This document shows positions 23,470 through 34,399 of a stretch of 64,000 nucleotides of DNA, piece after piece. Made by a program: the position numbers and the translations under genes. Under the pieces are notes generated by a model. The model did no database searches, was not told the origin of the DNA, and saw nothing but the letters and a program-made list of their open reading frames with translations. The DNA comes from Inia geoffrensis (taxonomy: Eukaryota > Chordata > Mammalia > Artiodactyla > Iniidae). Each line of letters starts with the position of its first letter. Position 1 is the first letter of the stretch. The DNA lies in assembly GCA_036417435.1 (NCBI GenBank), contig CM070905.1:26079592-26143591 (forward strand). The letters run 5' to 3'.

Positions 23470-25085
23470 ACTTGCAGTTTCAGCTCTGTCATCTGCAGAG
23501 CTTAGAAGTTGTCACTCCCATTCTTACAGCAAGAAAATGCTCAAAGAACTGAAAATCAATAACTTTGCTTAGGTACATCAAGGAATTAAGGTTGCAGGGC
23601 AAATTGTCACCCTGACATCTGGAAAGGTAGATCAATCCAGAGAATTACAGTCAACACTTGCTTGGACAAGAAGCTGCAGCAGCCATAAACTGGTAAAAAT
23701 ATATCAGTGGTAATTCTGATGAACTGTGGAAGGCTGAGTGTGTACTAGTGGGAGAATGAGAAACTCCTGGGGGTCATGTTCTTAGGGGTAAACTTAAGTT
23801 TTCATGGGTTTTACCTCCCGGATCCACCCCAAAGGTTCTGAAGGTGAGAATTCAAGGAAGATTGTTATGTGCCTCTGGCAGTAGGAGGGGAAGAGTGATA
23901 ATTGTGAAGTACATCTTAGAACAAAGACCTGCTTCCCAGGGGAAAATATTTTATCAGAGCCTTATCCAGCTGCAAGGACATTCATCTCACTCCAGCTCCT
24001 TCTAACACTCTTGTCTCACACTAAGGGTGTGCAAGTGGGAGGCTGTGCCATTGGGAAATACTTATGAAGGTCACAGCCCCAAGTCACTTGTTCATTAAAA
24101 GACTGAGATATAATCATTATAGAATTACAGAATGCTTTCCTTACCCGATACTTACTTAGAGAGGCCCGAACTTGAGAGGAGACCAAAACAAAACACTAGA
24201 TGAATTTGAAGCCTCTGGTGTCTATACCTAGAGCAGACACTAAATGCAGCCAACTTCTAGTCAGATTAACATTACCTGATCCTACATATGTGGCTTCCAA
24301 TTAAACATGAAGAGGCATGCCAAAAGACAAGTAACAATATAGTCTAAAGAGGTGTAACTCAAGCATTAAAATCAGACTCAGCTATATCACATATGTTGGA
24401 AATTTAGAGTACCTGTGATTAGTATGTTATGAACTACCATGGGAAAAATGAAACATATAAGCAGAGAGACAGAACCTCTAAGGATTAAAATAAAATGCTA
24501 GAAATAAACACTGAGTTCATCAGCAGACTGGACATAGCTAAACAAAGAATCTATGAACTTGAAGTCAATAGAAACTTCTCAAACTGAAATGGAAACAGAA
24601 AAAAAAAACAAAAAAATTAAACACACACACCCACAAACAGCCCAGAACAAAATATCAAAGAAATATGGGACAAATTTAAAAGGTATAACTTAAATGAAAC
24701 TGGAAAACCAGAAAAATAAAAGAAAGAAGCAGAAGAAATACATGAGGTAAGAGTGACCACGACTTTCCAAAATTAATGACAGAGACAATAAACCACAGAT
24801 TTAGAAAGCTCAGAGAAAAAGAATACCAAGCAGGATTTCTTTAAAAATCGACATTCAGGTATATCATATTTAAGCTGGAGAAAACCAAAGACAAACAAAA
24901 TCATGAAAGAAGCCAGAGGAGGAAACAAAACATCTTACTTAAAGAACAATAAGATTTACAACAGACTTATCAGAATCCATGCAAGCAAGAAGAAAATGAA
25001 GTGAAATATTTAAAGTGTTAAAAAAAAAATAACCACTAACTTAGAATTCTATGTCTAGAGAAATTATCCTTTAAAAAATGAAGGT

Positions 25086-25410
25086 AGGGGTTTCCCTGGT
25101 GGCACAGTGGTTAAGCATCTGCCTACCAATGCAGGGGACACGGGTTCGAGCCCTGGTCTGGGAAGATCCCACATGCTGCGGAGCAACTAAGCCCGTGCGC
25201 CACAACTGCTAAGCCTGTGCTCTACCGCCTGCGAGCCACAACTACCGAGCCCGCACACCTAGAGCCCATGCTCTGCAACAAGAAGCCACCGCAATGAGAA
25301 GCCCACACACGCAATGAAGAGTAGCCCGTGTGCCACAACCAAAGAAAGCCCGCACACAGCAATGAAGACCCAACACAGCCACAAATAAAATCTTTTTTAA
25401 TTAAAAAAAA
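25086..25410 (+). mobile_element. CHR-1-like SINE (about 300 bp)
   Basis: Opens 'ggggtttccctggtggcaca', B-box 'ggttcgagccc', then the long CHR body with repeated 'gagccacaac'-like and 'gcccacac' units, ending in an A-rich tail. It is flanked by 13-bp direct repeats 'aaaaaatgaaggt' at 25073-25085 and 25411-25423. It sits in the left target duplication of the next SINE, so it inserted after it. Confidence 0.93.
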
Positions 25411-25427
25411 AAAAAATGAAGGTGATA

Positions 25428-25653
25428 CGGACTTCCCTGGTGGCAGAGTGGATAAGACTCCATGCTCCCAATGCAGGGTGCCCGGGTTGGATCCCTGGTT
25501 AGGGAACTAGATCCCACATGCATGCTGAACTAAGAGTTCACACGCCACAACCAAGGAGCTGCGAGCCGCAACTTAGGAGCCCTGGAGCCGCAACTAAAGA
25601 GCCCACCTGACGCAACTAAGACCCAGCGTAACCAAATACATAATTTTTTTTTA
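25428..25653 (+). mobile_element. Older CHR-type SINE
   Basis: Opens 'acggacttccctggtggcag' and runs through 'gatcccacatgcatgc' and 'acgccacaaccaagg' to an A/T-rich tail. It is diverged and shorter than its left neighbour. Imperfect flanking repeats are seen: 'tgaaggtgata' to the left (25417-25427) and 'tgaagatgata' to the right (25657-25667). It is the oldest of the three SINEs in this HAL1. Confidence 0.85.
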
Positions 25654-25698
25654 AATGAAGATGATAATAAGGACTCTCTCAGACTAAAAAGAGAGAGA

Positions 25699-25907
25699 GG
25701 GCTTCCCTGGTGGCGCAGTGGTTGAGATTCTGCCTGCCGATGCAGGGGACACGGGTTCGTGCCCTGGTTCGGGAAGATCCCAAATGCCGCGGAGTGGCTG
25801 GGCCCGTGAGCCATGGTCACTGGGCCTGCGCGTCCAGAGCCTGTGCTCTGCAATGGGAGAGGCCACAGCAGTGAGAGGCCCGCGTACCACAAAAAAAATA
25901 AATAAAT
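25699..25907 (+). mobile_element. CHR-2 SINE with 11-bp target duplication
   Basis: Full-length plus-strand CHR-2, tail with 'aataaataaat' interruptions. Exact 11-bp duplications 'aaaaagagaga' lie at 25686-25696 and 25908-25918. Frames on both strands over it are artefacts of its GC-rich sequence. Confidence 0.96.
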
Positions 25908-26324
25908 AAAAAGAGAGAACAAATTTGTGACCAGTAGATCTGACCTGCAAGAAATGATAAAAGAAGTCCTTTTTGAGCAGGAGAAAAAAGGATATAGATC
26001 AGAAATTCAGATCTTCAGAGCCGACTTGAGAGGAGCCTAAGATGACAAGACAGGTAAATGTAACATGATCTGCTGGGTGGGATGCTGTAAGGCAAAAAGG
26101 ACATCATGTACAAACTAAGGAAATCTGAATAAAGTGTGGATCTCAGTCAATGATAACGTATTAATATTTGTTTACTGACTATAACACATGCAGCATATTA
26201 ATGCAGTGTACTCATAATATGGAAAACTGGGTGTGGGGTATATGGAAAGTCTCTATTATTCTTACAATTTTTCTGTAAACTTAAAAATGTTCTAAAATAA
26301 AAAATTTTCAAACCAACAAACAAT

Positions 26325-26600
26325 AACACTTTGGCATATCATACTCAAAATGTTGCAAAAATTATAAATAGAAGATCTTAAAAGCAGCCCAAGAAAAATG
26401 ACACACTACATAAAAACAAAGATGTGAACTACAGATTTTTCATCAGAAACCATGTGATCCTGAAGACACAGAGCAATGACTTAAAATGTTAAAACACTGA
26501 AATACACACACATACATTCACACACACACACACAACTGTCAAGCTAAAATACTATGCCCAGCAAAATAATTTTAAAAATTGAAGGACAGTTTCCAAGTCT
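26325..26600 (+). mobile_element. L1 ORF1-like fragment
   Basis: Starts just past the HAL1 3' end. The order 'ggcatatcatactcaaa', 'gatcttaaaagcagccc', 'aagaaaaatgacacactaca', 'tttttcatcagaaaccatg' and 'ctatgcccagcaaaat' follows the nucleic-acid-binding C-terminal part of L1 ORF1. A CA microsatellite interrupts it at 26503-26535. No open frame. Confidence 0.65.
26503..26535. repeat. Imperfect (CA)n microsatellite
   Basis: Two short CA tracts separated by 'tacattc', inside the L1 ORF1-like fragment. Confidence 0.9.
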
Positions 26601-29469
26601 GGCTAAAATGGAATAATCATTCTTCTCTAGCTCAATTCTTCTACTGATTATAAGTAAAATCCTGGAAAGACGGAAAGAGCTCTCTGTTTAGACTCTGAAA
26701 AACACATAACAGGAGGCGGATTGAGAGGGAAATCAAAACCCAAAGAATGGTTGATATGGTGATGGTATCTTTCAAGCTGAGGATATCTTTCATACATTCA
26801 GCTTTAGACTCTATGATGGCTGCTATCCCAGAACCATGCAGGGAACACAGACGAGCCTTCAAGACAATCCTCTCTTTCTTAACAGAAGTTCTAGAAGGGA
26901 GATTGTGGGAGTAATTCTCTTTTTTGTTTTTACCCTCCTGGCCCCAGGCATGTTACAGCAATGAGGCTTGGCTCTGGGATCAGCAGAAGCCACAGAGGTA
27001 CTGAAACTTAGGAGAGAAAATCTTTATATGTGGCCAGAGGTACTGGAAAATGGGTGTTCATATGTCCTAAAGTTTGTGTGGGGAATTCCTGTTATCTTCT
27101 TCTCTTTGCTTGACCCACAAAGCAGACCCATTTAAAGGAAATGTGGGACAACACAGGGAGGTTAAAACACCGTATTTTTAGCCAGAGAATCATGAAAAAA
27201 GGAGTCGTAGGAACCATAGGAGGTAAGGAAACCTAAAGAGAGACTGGAGATGAACAGACAGGGTCCTATACTTGTGTACAAAGTCAGGCTTGCTCCTGAG
27301 CTGCACGTGTATGGAACTGAATTACTCATTGGGGCCTACCCTAAATAGGCTGATTCCCTGCTAAAGTAAAGAAAAGCAAACAAAAATTGTAAGTATTACA
27401 GTGTACTATAATTCATACATTAAAATAAAAAACCTTTTACAAATGAATGAATAAATGGGGCGAAGGGAAAGTCTTCCTTCCCTCTAGTTGAATGTCAACT
27501 AACAAATATAGAGGAAATGAGGTTAGCAAATTATAAATGACTGCTAAAGCAAAGGGATAAAGCCTTGATAAGGAAAAGGATATTTACCTATGTTTAAAAT
27601 CTCAAAATATAACCCCACACATTACTTATTCCAAAGGGTACTGTAGTAGTTTATAGCAGAGAAAATGGCAGACATTATCTTATCGGATCAAAGTTAACAT
27701 CACTTCTGGACTCAATGTTTCCATTTCTTCAGTTTAAAACTTAGTCAAGTCCAACTTAAAATCTCAATTTCAAATTAAAATCTCAAGCCTAGACTTCCTT
27801 GCTGCAACCAGGAGCCACTTGCGGTGGAGAACAATGCAACCTGAGGTTTACTCTTGTCTATCCCACCGCTCGTTCTCCACTTGTGTCTGCTCTGCTGATG
27901 GTGATGGGCAGTGAAGGGATGTTTGCTCACAGACGGCTTGAGCAACTGTGGTGGTGAGTTTCTAATGTTATTTCTTATTGTTCTTCACTGTATATTTGTC
28001 TGTTGGTGTCCTCAGAGAGTCCAGTTTCAGGTTTTAACTGTTAACTAGCAGCCAGCCTTAATAAATGGCATATTAGGTTGGTTTCAAATTCAAAGCTGAT
28101 ACCACCACGTTAACCTTTCTGAAAATAGATGGTGTGTGTGTGGGGGGGAGCGGGGGGTTCTTCATGTGCTCCAAACGTTAGTCTGCTATATCCCAGTGCA
28201 GTTATGATCTTGGCAAGGTGTCCTTATGCTTGCCAGATTCCTTGTAAAGCAAGAGAGAGAGGCAGGCAAGACGAAGATGACTGCTTGCCAGCTGTCTTCT
28301 TTCTTTCCTTCCTTCTTGCCTGGCTGCCTTCCTCAAGCATTTAGTAGGCACATATAATACAAATGATTTCAAATAATACTTTAATAATAATATTTGAATA
28401 CTATTAATATGTCTCTAAATTGTCACCCTTACCAAAACATGCATCAATAATACTCAATATCATTATAGTAGTACCATCATTACATTCATAGTCATTAAGT
28501 TCAGAAATGTATACAAAATGTGTCCTTATGATGCCAGCTATTTCAAAATGTATGAAGGCCCATAAAAAATATCTCCCATACATTTTTCTGCAATGCTAAT
28601 AAACCTGTTCTTGCTCCAGAAGACTACATTTCATACAACTCTCCAGGCTGAACCATGCAATCAGATATCAATGAGAAGATGCAGCATCTGACTGTGATTT
28701 CTTTAAGGTCTTAATAGACCTGAGAAAGATCCCTAGGTTTCAGCAATGTAAGATTACTCGGATCCCACAGTGAACAAGGGAAGTCTGACAATCATCCACT
28801 ACCGATGATACCTGTATAATTTCAGAAGGGTTGGAAGAAGGACTAGTAGAAAAAGATTCTGTCTACAAACCAGACCAATGTCCTCAAATCTAGAATTGTC
28901 TCAATCTGAAGTTAAGAAACCAACAATTCAGTCCACTGAACCACAGAAGCCCCTCTCCATGACCTACAATCAACTTGTGAGCAAGTCTGCCCCTATAAAT
29001 TAGGCATCTATGAATAAAATCCTTCATTATCTACTTTTCTACCAAAACACCAAGAAAACCATTTTGCAATTTATCACAAGAAATACTGTGAAAAGATTTA
29101 ATGGAAGCTTGGATTTACAGTTCATATACCAATTTTAGAAAAAATATAGATATACTAGATGATGATACAAAAGTAAAAAGAATCTTGATGCAGAGAATTC
29201 AAGAAGTGGTACTAATTGCTATATTGAGGAGAAAATATTAAGGAACATATCATGTTTGGGGAACAGTGAGAAGATTGCCAAACAGATCCTGAAAGTTGCT
29301 GGACTTCCTAGGTTAGCATCTCACAGATGCCTCATGTTCAATATACATAAAATTGAATTCAATATCTTTAACATCTGGCCTTCCTTTTAAAACAAACACA
29401 CACACACATACATATATAACTAAAAGGAAAAGAGACTGGGTGTTTTGTTCTCTTTATATTTCGTTTATT
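26601..29469. other. Unassigned stretch
   Basis: No gene supported. The first 600 bp may be further old L1 5' sequence, but I could not confirm it. At 27950 a GTG|GTGAGT on the plus strand resembles a splice donor, without a supported exon before it. A GT/G-rich simple repeat lies at 28130-28157, a C/T-rich patch at 28295-28330, and a short (CA)n at 29396-29408. Confidence 0.4.
28130..28157. repeat. (GT)n followed by G-rich tract
   Basis: A short GT run passes into seven and then six consecutive G with one 'agc' break. It could form G-quadruplex-like structure, but it is short. Confidence 0.85.
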
Positions 29470-30090
29470 TTTTAATCATGGTGCAACTCCCGTTATCCAC
29501 TTTCCCAGGCCAGAAGCCTGAAGATTCTTTTAAACTTTTGTCTCTCTGTCAATGTCTAATATTCATTAAGATACACTGGCTCTTCCTTCTCCATCCTTTT
29601 GCACTGACTCTTCTTTGGTTCACATTCTCATTAAGTCTTGCTCTAGGTTGTGGTTCTAATACTGCAACTGATCTCCCTCTCCCGCTCCTTCTCTCCCTTC
29701 ATTGTAGTCCCATCAATAAGTTTGTCAAACTTCTGCCAGAACAATCCTTTTTAAAATATCAAAGTATCAAATATCATTCCCTCTTTAATAGTTTTTACTG
29801 CTCTCAGGATAAAATGAAACCTCCTTATCATGGCATATAATACCCCCTAGAAATGTGCCATTTCTCTAAACATAAAATGTGCCTCATGTTTCAGACATGC
29901 TAAATTTATTAAAGTTTCTCAAATGTATCATATTCTTGAACACTTTCATAACTTCCCTCCACCTGGAATCATCTTATTCCCTTTTCACCTGGTCGGCTAC
30001 TTGAATAGAAGGAAAAAGATGTTCTATGATATCATCTCTTGACTGAATAAGTATTCCTTTAGCACCCTGTAAATTTTTTAATCGAACTTG
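29470..30090 (+). mobile_element. L2 LINE, 3' part
   Basis: C/T-rich plus-strand sequence following L2: 'gttatccactttcccaggcc', then 'ctctcaggataaaatgaaac', 'ctccttatcatggcatataa' (from aggataaagtccaaactccttagcatggc), and 'cttccctccacctggaatca'. The 131-codon frame at 29445-29840 is L2-derived and lacks reverse-transcriptase motifs. Confidence 0.7.
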
Positions 30091-30279
30091 TTATAAATGC
30101 TCTTTTAATTTCCAAAGCCCGTATTACATACAGAATAAAAAGATTAGTAAGACACAGTGCCTAATTTCAAGGAGCTTGTATTCATTTGGGGAAAATGTTA
30201 AAATGGCTAAAGAGTATATAAGGACACAGCACCTTTTATTACTGGTTTTCTCTGTACCAAGTTTTATTAAACCTAACTT

Positions 30280-30490
30280 CTTTTTTTTTTTTTTTGGTGC
30301 AGTACACGGGCCTCTCACTGCTGTGGCCTCTCAGGTTGCGGAGCACAGGCTCCGGACGCGCAGGCTCAGCGGCCATGGCTCACGGGCCCAGCCGCTCTGC
30401 GGCATGTGGGATCTTCCCAGACCGGGGCACGAACCCATGTGCCCTGCATCGGCAGGCGGACTCTCAACCACTGCACCACCAGGGAAGCCC
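30280..30490 (-). mobile_element. CHR-2 SINE with 16-bp target duplication
   Basis: Minus-strand copy with poly-T at about 30281-30295 and 5' end at 30490. Flanking duplications at 30265-30280 and 30491-30506 (tattaaacctaacttc, with one C/T difference) prove insertion. It lies between two L2 segments. Long frames on the plus strand across it are not genes. Confidence 0.97.
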
Positions 30491-30524
30491 TATTAAACCT
30501 AATTTCTAAATCTCTTAAAAGCAA

Positions 30525-31165
30525 CCTGTCCTTCAACAAGTCTGTGTCAATATCCTCTCAAGTGACCACCCAAACTTATCTCATATCCCTTTAATGCATT
30601 ATCAACACTGCTGGCAGACTGATGTTTCTAAAATATAGATTGGCTTCTATAACTTTCCAGCTTAAAAGCTTTCAGTGGCACCATGTGGTCTAGGGGATAA
30701 AATTCAAACTTGGTGACACTGCCTTCACAGCGTGTTAAAATCTGACTCTAAATTACCTCTCATGCTTTGTCTCCTACAAATCCTACTTGGTTCTAGCAAC
30801 AGCAAATCATATCATTCTTTGAACCGACCATGGCTTCTAACATCTCTTGCTTCTGCATGTTATTTTTTCTTAAATACCATTTCCACTTTGAGAATCAATA
30901 CTAACAAACTACATTTTCCTCTCAAGTTTTTCTTGACTTTCCTCTCCCTGATATCATTACTCATTACTCTATGACCACAAATACCAACTAAATACTCATG
31001 CAATAGCACTGTTATCTTGTATTTTCATTCTAGAATACATACTCCTCTATTAGACTGGAAATTTCTCAAATGCACAGACTATGTTTATTCATCTTTGTGC
31101 TTCCAAGGGCTAAACAACATAGAACAGTTTATAAGGGATTAATACATGTTTGTGAAATGAACAAA
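30525..31165 (+). mobile_element. L2 LINE, 3' end
   Basis: A second L2-type sequence on the plus strand: 'gctggcagactgatgtttct', 'cagcttaaaagctttcagtg', 'ggataaaattcaaact', 'tctcatgctttgtctcctac', 'ttgcttctgcatgttatttt', and the L2 tail 'gtgcttccaagggctaaaca' to 'acatgtttgtgaaatgaa'. It repeats L2 regions already present at 29470-30090, so this is a second L2 rather than a continuation. Confidence 0.7.
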
Positions 31166-31847
31166 TGAAAAAAGAATGAATTATACACATACTCATACAC
31201 AAACTTTTATCCATATTTACATTTTTATATTGAAATATATTTTTAATCCATATTATACACACAAATATGTAGTATACGTACAAATGAGCATATTGTACGT
31301 ATGTGCCCAGCTTAAACAATAAGAACACTCATGTATTCACCAATAGGAAATGGGTACTTCGGTTTAAAAATGTTATATGGCATGCCATGATGTAAATTTG
31401 ATACTCTATAAACCCTCAGATGGTGGTAGTACTGGCAAAGGCACTGGGGTGGGAAAGGTAAATGCATATCCAGACTAGAAGCCAATTCCAAAAAGGATGG
31501 ACTATTGTCCCCAAACAGTTTGGACAAGATTGATGTAATCAATCCAGGACCGAGTGGTTGATGGGTCTCAGTAGTTGACTTTGCTCTATTGAGTACACCA
31601 TGTTCCTCTCAGATATTGGTAGGTGAGCATTCAGCAGGGGCAGTAGTAGCCAGATCTGACACAGAGAAACAGAAGCCCTGCTGTTGGACTATTCTCTTCA
31701 TGGGCTCATTGCTCGAGAAATGGGGTGGCTAAGAACAAATTCTGGCTAATATCCTTAAGAGGAGTCCCCTTATCTCTCCTGTTGTTAAGGGTCTCCTCTA
31801 GGTTGGATGCTCATACGTAGTTAATAACGTGAGACAGATTTTCATGC

Positions 31848-31897
31848 TTTTTGCCCACACCCACGATCCATCCATGGATCGTGGGTGTGGGCAAAAA
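31848..31897. repeat. Perfect 22-bp inverted repeat, 6-nt loop
   Basis: Positions 31848-31869 (tttttgcccacaccc and on) and 31876-31897 are exact reverse complements; the loop is 31870-31875 (atccat). It is GC-richer than its surroundings. The stem would form a stable hairpin or cruciform. The length is short for a microRNA precursor. Confidence 0.98.
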
Positions 31898-31898
31898 C

Positions 31899-31968
31899 TC
31901 TTCTGCAGAGTTCTTACTGTTTCCTTGCTGAAATCTTCTGCAGAGTTCTTATTGTTTCCTTGCTAAAA
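31899..31968. repeat. 35-bp tandem duplication
   Basis: Copies at 31899-31933 and 31934-31968 begin 'tcttctgcagagttctta' and differ at 2 of 35 positions. It starts one base after the hairpin at 31848-31897. Confidence 0.95.
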
Positions 31969-33369
31969 TCCCAATCTTCCTCTTTGCAGGCCCCTGACCA
32001 ACCAGCCTAGCTATTTGTGAATGCTCAAGTGTCTGTTTATATAAAAGTAGATCATATCTAATTACATGTTGCTCACAGCTATTCACACCGAAAGAATTTC
32101 TTCCTAACATTGTGGTTCAAGCCATCTTTGAGTTTGTGGTAATGTGGAAGTTGTTTCATTTGCAGCAACACATCAAGTTAGTTTTCTCACTAAGGAAACC
32201 ACCAGGAAGCTATAGGTATGAGCTAAGGGAGAAGCACTGCTTCTAGAGAGTTAAGTGAAACAACGTACACTTCTTCATGTAAATTACTGTTGCTTCTGAA
32301 CCTACTGAGGCCCAAATCTAAATACACCATTTCAAATACACACTACATTTTATTGCACACATTCTATCTCATTGGTGGAGATCTGCTCTGGCTACACAGT
32401 CAACAGATGTTCCGCCTATAAGCATTAAATTTCTACTGGGTTCTGTAGCAAATAAGGATCTGGTTTTTAGAGAGCACATGGTCCTCTAGCGCAGATGCCA
32501 TGACCCTTGAGATACATGCAACAACTTTATCCTTGATACTTCTGCCACCAGTGAATGTAAGAGTCATGTGGCCCAAGCAGTTGGTCAGTTTGCACTGCAC
32601 TAGAACAGTAGTTCCAACTGTGAAAAACCCACTAAGTCCTTTGACTCTATCTATCTTAGTGGTAGGATGTGTGAGGAATAATAACTTGTCCTTTATCTCA
32701 GAAAGTAAATGTTCATTGATGTGGCAGGCCTGTGGTTTTCAAGGAGTATATTTACCACTTCTGGGATGCATGTAACTTAGTAGGGTATCTAGAAAACTTG
32801 TTGAACACCAGGTACAATTAGCATGATAAAATCAATCTGGTGAATCATTGTGATGACCCTTAAAATCACGAGATGCCTAAGGCCTCAGCAGAGTATAATG
32901 TAGTAGGAACAAGATAGTTACCCTAGTCCTGGTACAAAACTGTGAATGGATATTTGTTCCCTTCCCTCAATAAAATGTATTACTTTGATACTCCATTGAT
33001 GGAGACTGAAGAAAATGCATCTACCGTATCAATAGCGATATCCAAATATCAGAATTTATGTTCTTTTCTAGAAACACGTCCAGCAAAACAGCTTCAAATA
33101 AACTGTTTTATAGTACATAGGTTCATAGTTATCCACTGTCACGTATCATAGTTTATCTCAGTTTTGAAAGGGCCATAAAAGTGGACCGATGGAGGATGCT
33201 GGTGCATCTCGTTGGTCTTTTTTTCCATAATAGCTTTCTCTCAGCAGGTCAGGAACTAACCAGATTCTAAATATAATCAATCCTAGTGTTGCATTTTTTT
33301 GGAAGAGTATTTTATAACTTTGATAAAATATACTTTCTTTTATTTTACATACAATCCTTTAACAAATCA

Positions 33370-33600
33370 TTTGTTTAACTTTTAAACGGCTGTACTGAAG
33401 TATAATCTACGCACAATAAAATTTACCCACTCTAAGTGTGCAATTCAATGAATTATTTTTTGGTGAATGTAAAGAGGTTTCCATTGAATTAGTGTTCTCA
33501 TCTCCAGGCCTAGCCAAACACTAATCTACATTTGCATCTCTAGATTTGCCTTTTCTGCATAATTAACATACTTATTCATGTGATTTTATACCAAGGACTT
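33370..33600. mobile_element. Ancient interspersed repeat, probably L1-derived
   Basis: The run 'actgaagtataatctacgca', 'caataaaatttacccactc', 'taagtgtgcaattcaatgaa', 'gccaaacactaatctacatt' and 'tagatttgccttttctgcat' matches a very common mammalian interspersed repeat, which I place with old L1 3' sequences. The family is not secure; the repeat status is. Confidence 0.5.
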
Positions 33601-34399
33601 AGTTTAATGAAGATTTTCTAAATTTAGACTCATAACTTTCAACATTCATATGTCTCTAATTTGCCCATCGGGTATAGAACTGAGCATCAAGACTCCACTG
33701 AAACTTCAAGTTTGCAGAAGTACTATTAAAAGGTCTCATTATATGAATTAAACCCTGTAGGAGTTTAGATCACTGCGCTTTAGAGAGTTTACCACGTGCT
33801 TGTTTTTGTCACCAGTTATATACTATGTTGCTCTGATAATGAGTGCTAAACTCCGAAGTTCTCAACTGTTATTTTCTTCCCCATCGATTTTTTTAATCTC
33901 AAGGTGACCCAGTCTGATGTATGCCTATACCCGTTATACAAGGTTCCCAATGTATCCTAGCAGGCAAGACTAAAGGTAATAAAAGTTGCAAGTCATCTAT
34001 CTAAAACTACCTGGATAATGAAAGCTCATTTCAAGGAGGTGAATAGATAAGATATTGATTCTGGTGAAAGACAATGTATGCTCAACTCATGGTCTGGTAA
34101 TAGAGGGAATGGAATTAAGAGAGGCTAGCTGTCAACACAAATAACCTGAATCTCCTCATGAACCAAGATGGTTTCTAAATGTGTAAAAGTTTCAACTTGG
34201 AGGAACTTGAAAAATAAAGTAAAGCAAAATGAATGTAGAAGAGGATTCCATTATTTAATTATAATCCAGATACCTGATGTAGCTCTTCAATTAAGATTAG
34301 CCCAAATTACTATTCTGTATCACTTATTAAACTGAGGAAACTTCTCTTTCTGCATGATTTTGTTAAAGAGGAGTTGGATTTTTTGTTTGTGTATTTTTA

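Larger units (their letters stand above)
23470..26305 (+). mobile_element. HAL1 (half-L1) retrotransposon, near full length, interrupted by three SINEs
   Basis: HAL1 is an L1 relative that carries ORF1 but no ORF2 and relies on L1 enzymes. Blocks in HAL1 order are: 'caccctgacatctgg' (23610), 'gaagattgttatgtgcc' (23857), 'aaagacctgcttccc' (23922), 'ctcttgtctcacacta' (24009), 'tggcttccaattaaaca' (24291), 'acctgtgattagtatg' (24411), an ORF1-like region (about 24500-25990), and a 3' end with 'aactgggtgtggggtata' and 'ttctaaaataaaaa' (26226-26303). ORF1-like sequence passes straight to the 3' end with no reverse-transcriptase region, which separates it from ordinary L1. No long frame survives. Removing the SINEs leaves about 2.0 kb. 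Confidence 0.8.
31166..33369. other. Unassigned stretch with hairpin and tandem duplication
   Basis: No gene supported. The part at 31540-33180 is complex and has a vague resemblance to the antisense of ERVL-type internal sequence, but no retroviral motif could be shown. The hairpin (31848-31897) and tandem repeat (31899-31968) are listed separately. Confidence 0.4.

Noticed and set aside
27900..27965. Plus-strand GTG|GTGAGT splice donor as evidence of an exon
   Set aside because: No acceptor or coding frame before it; isolated donor-like sequences are expected by chance.
31540..33180. Possible antisense endogenous-retrovirus pol sequence
   Set aside because: Vague textual resemblance only; no protease, reverse-transcriptase or integrase motif could be read on the minus strand.
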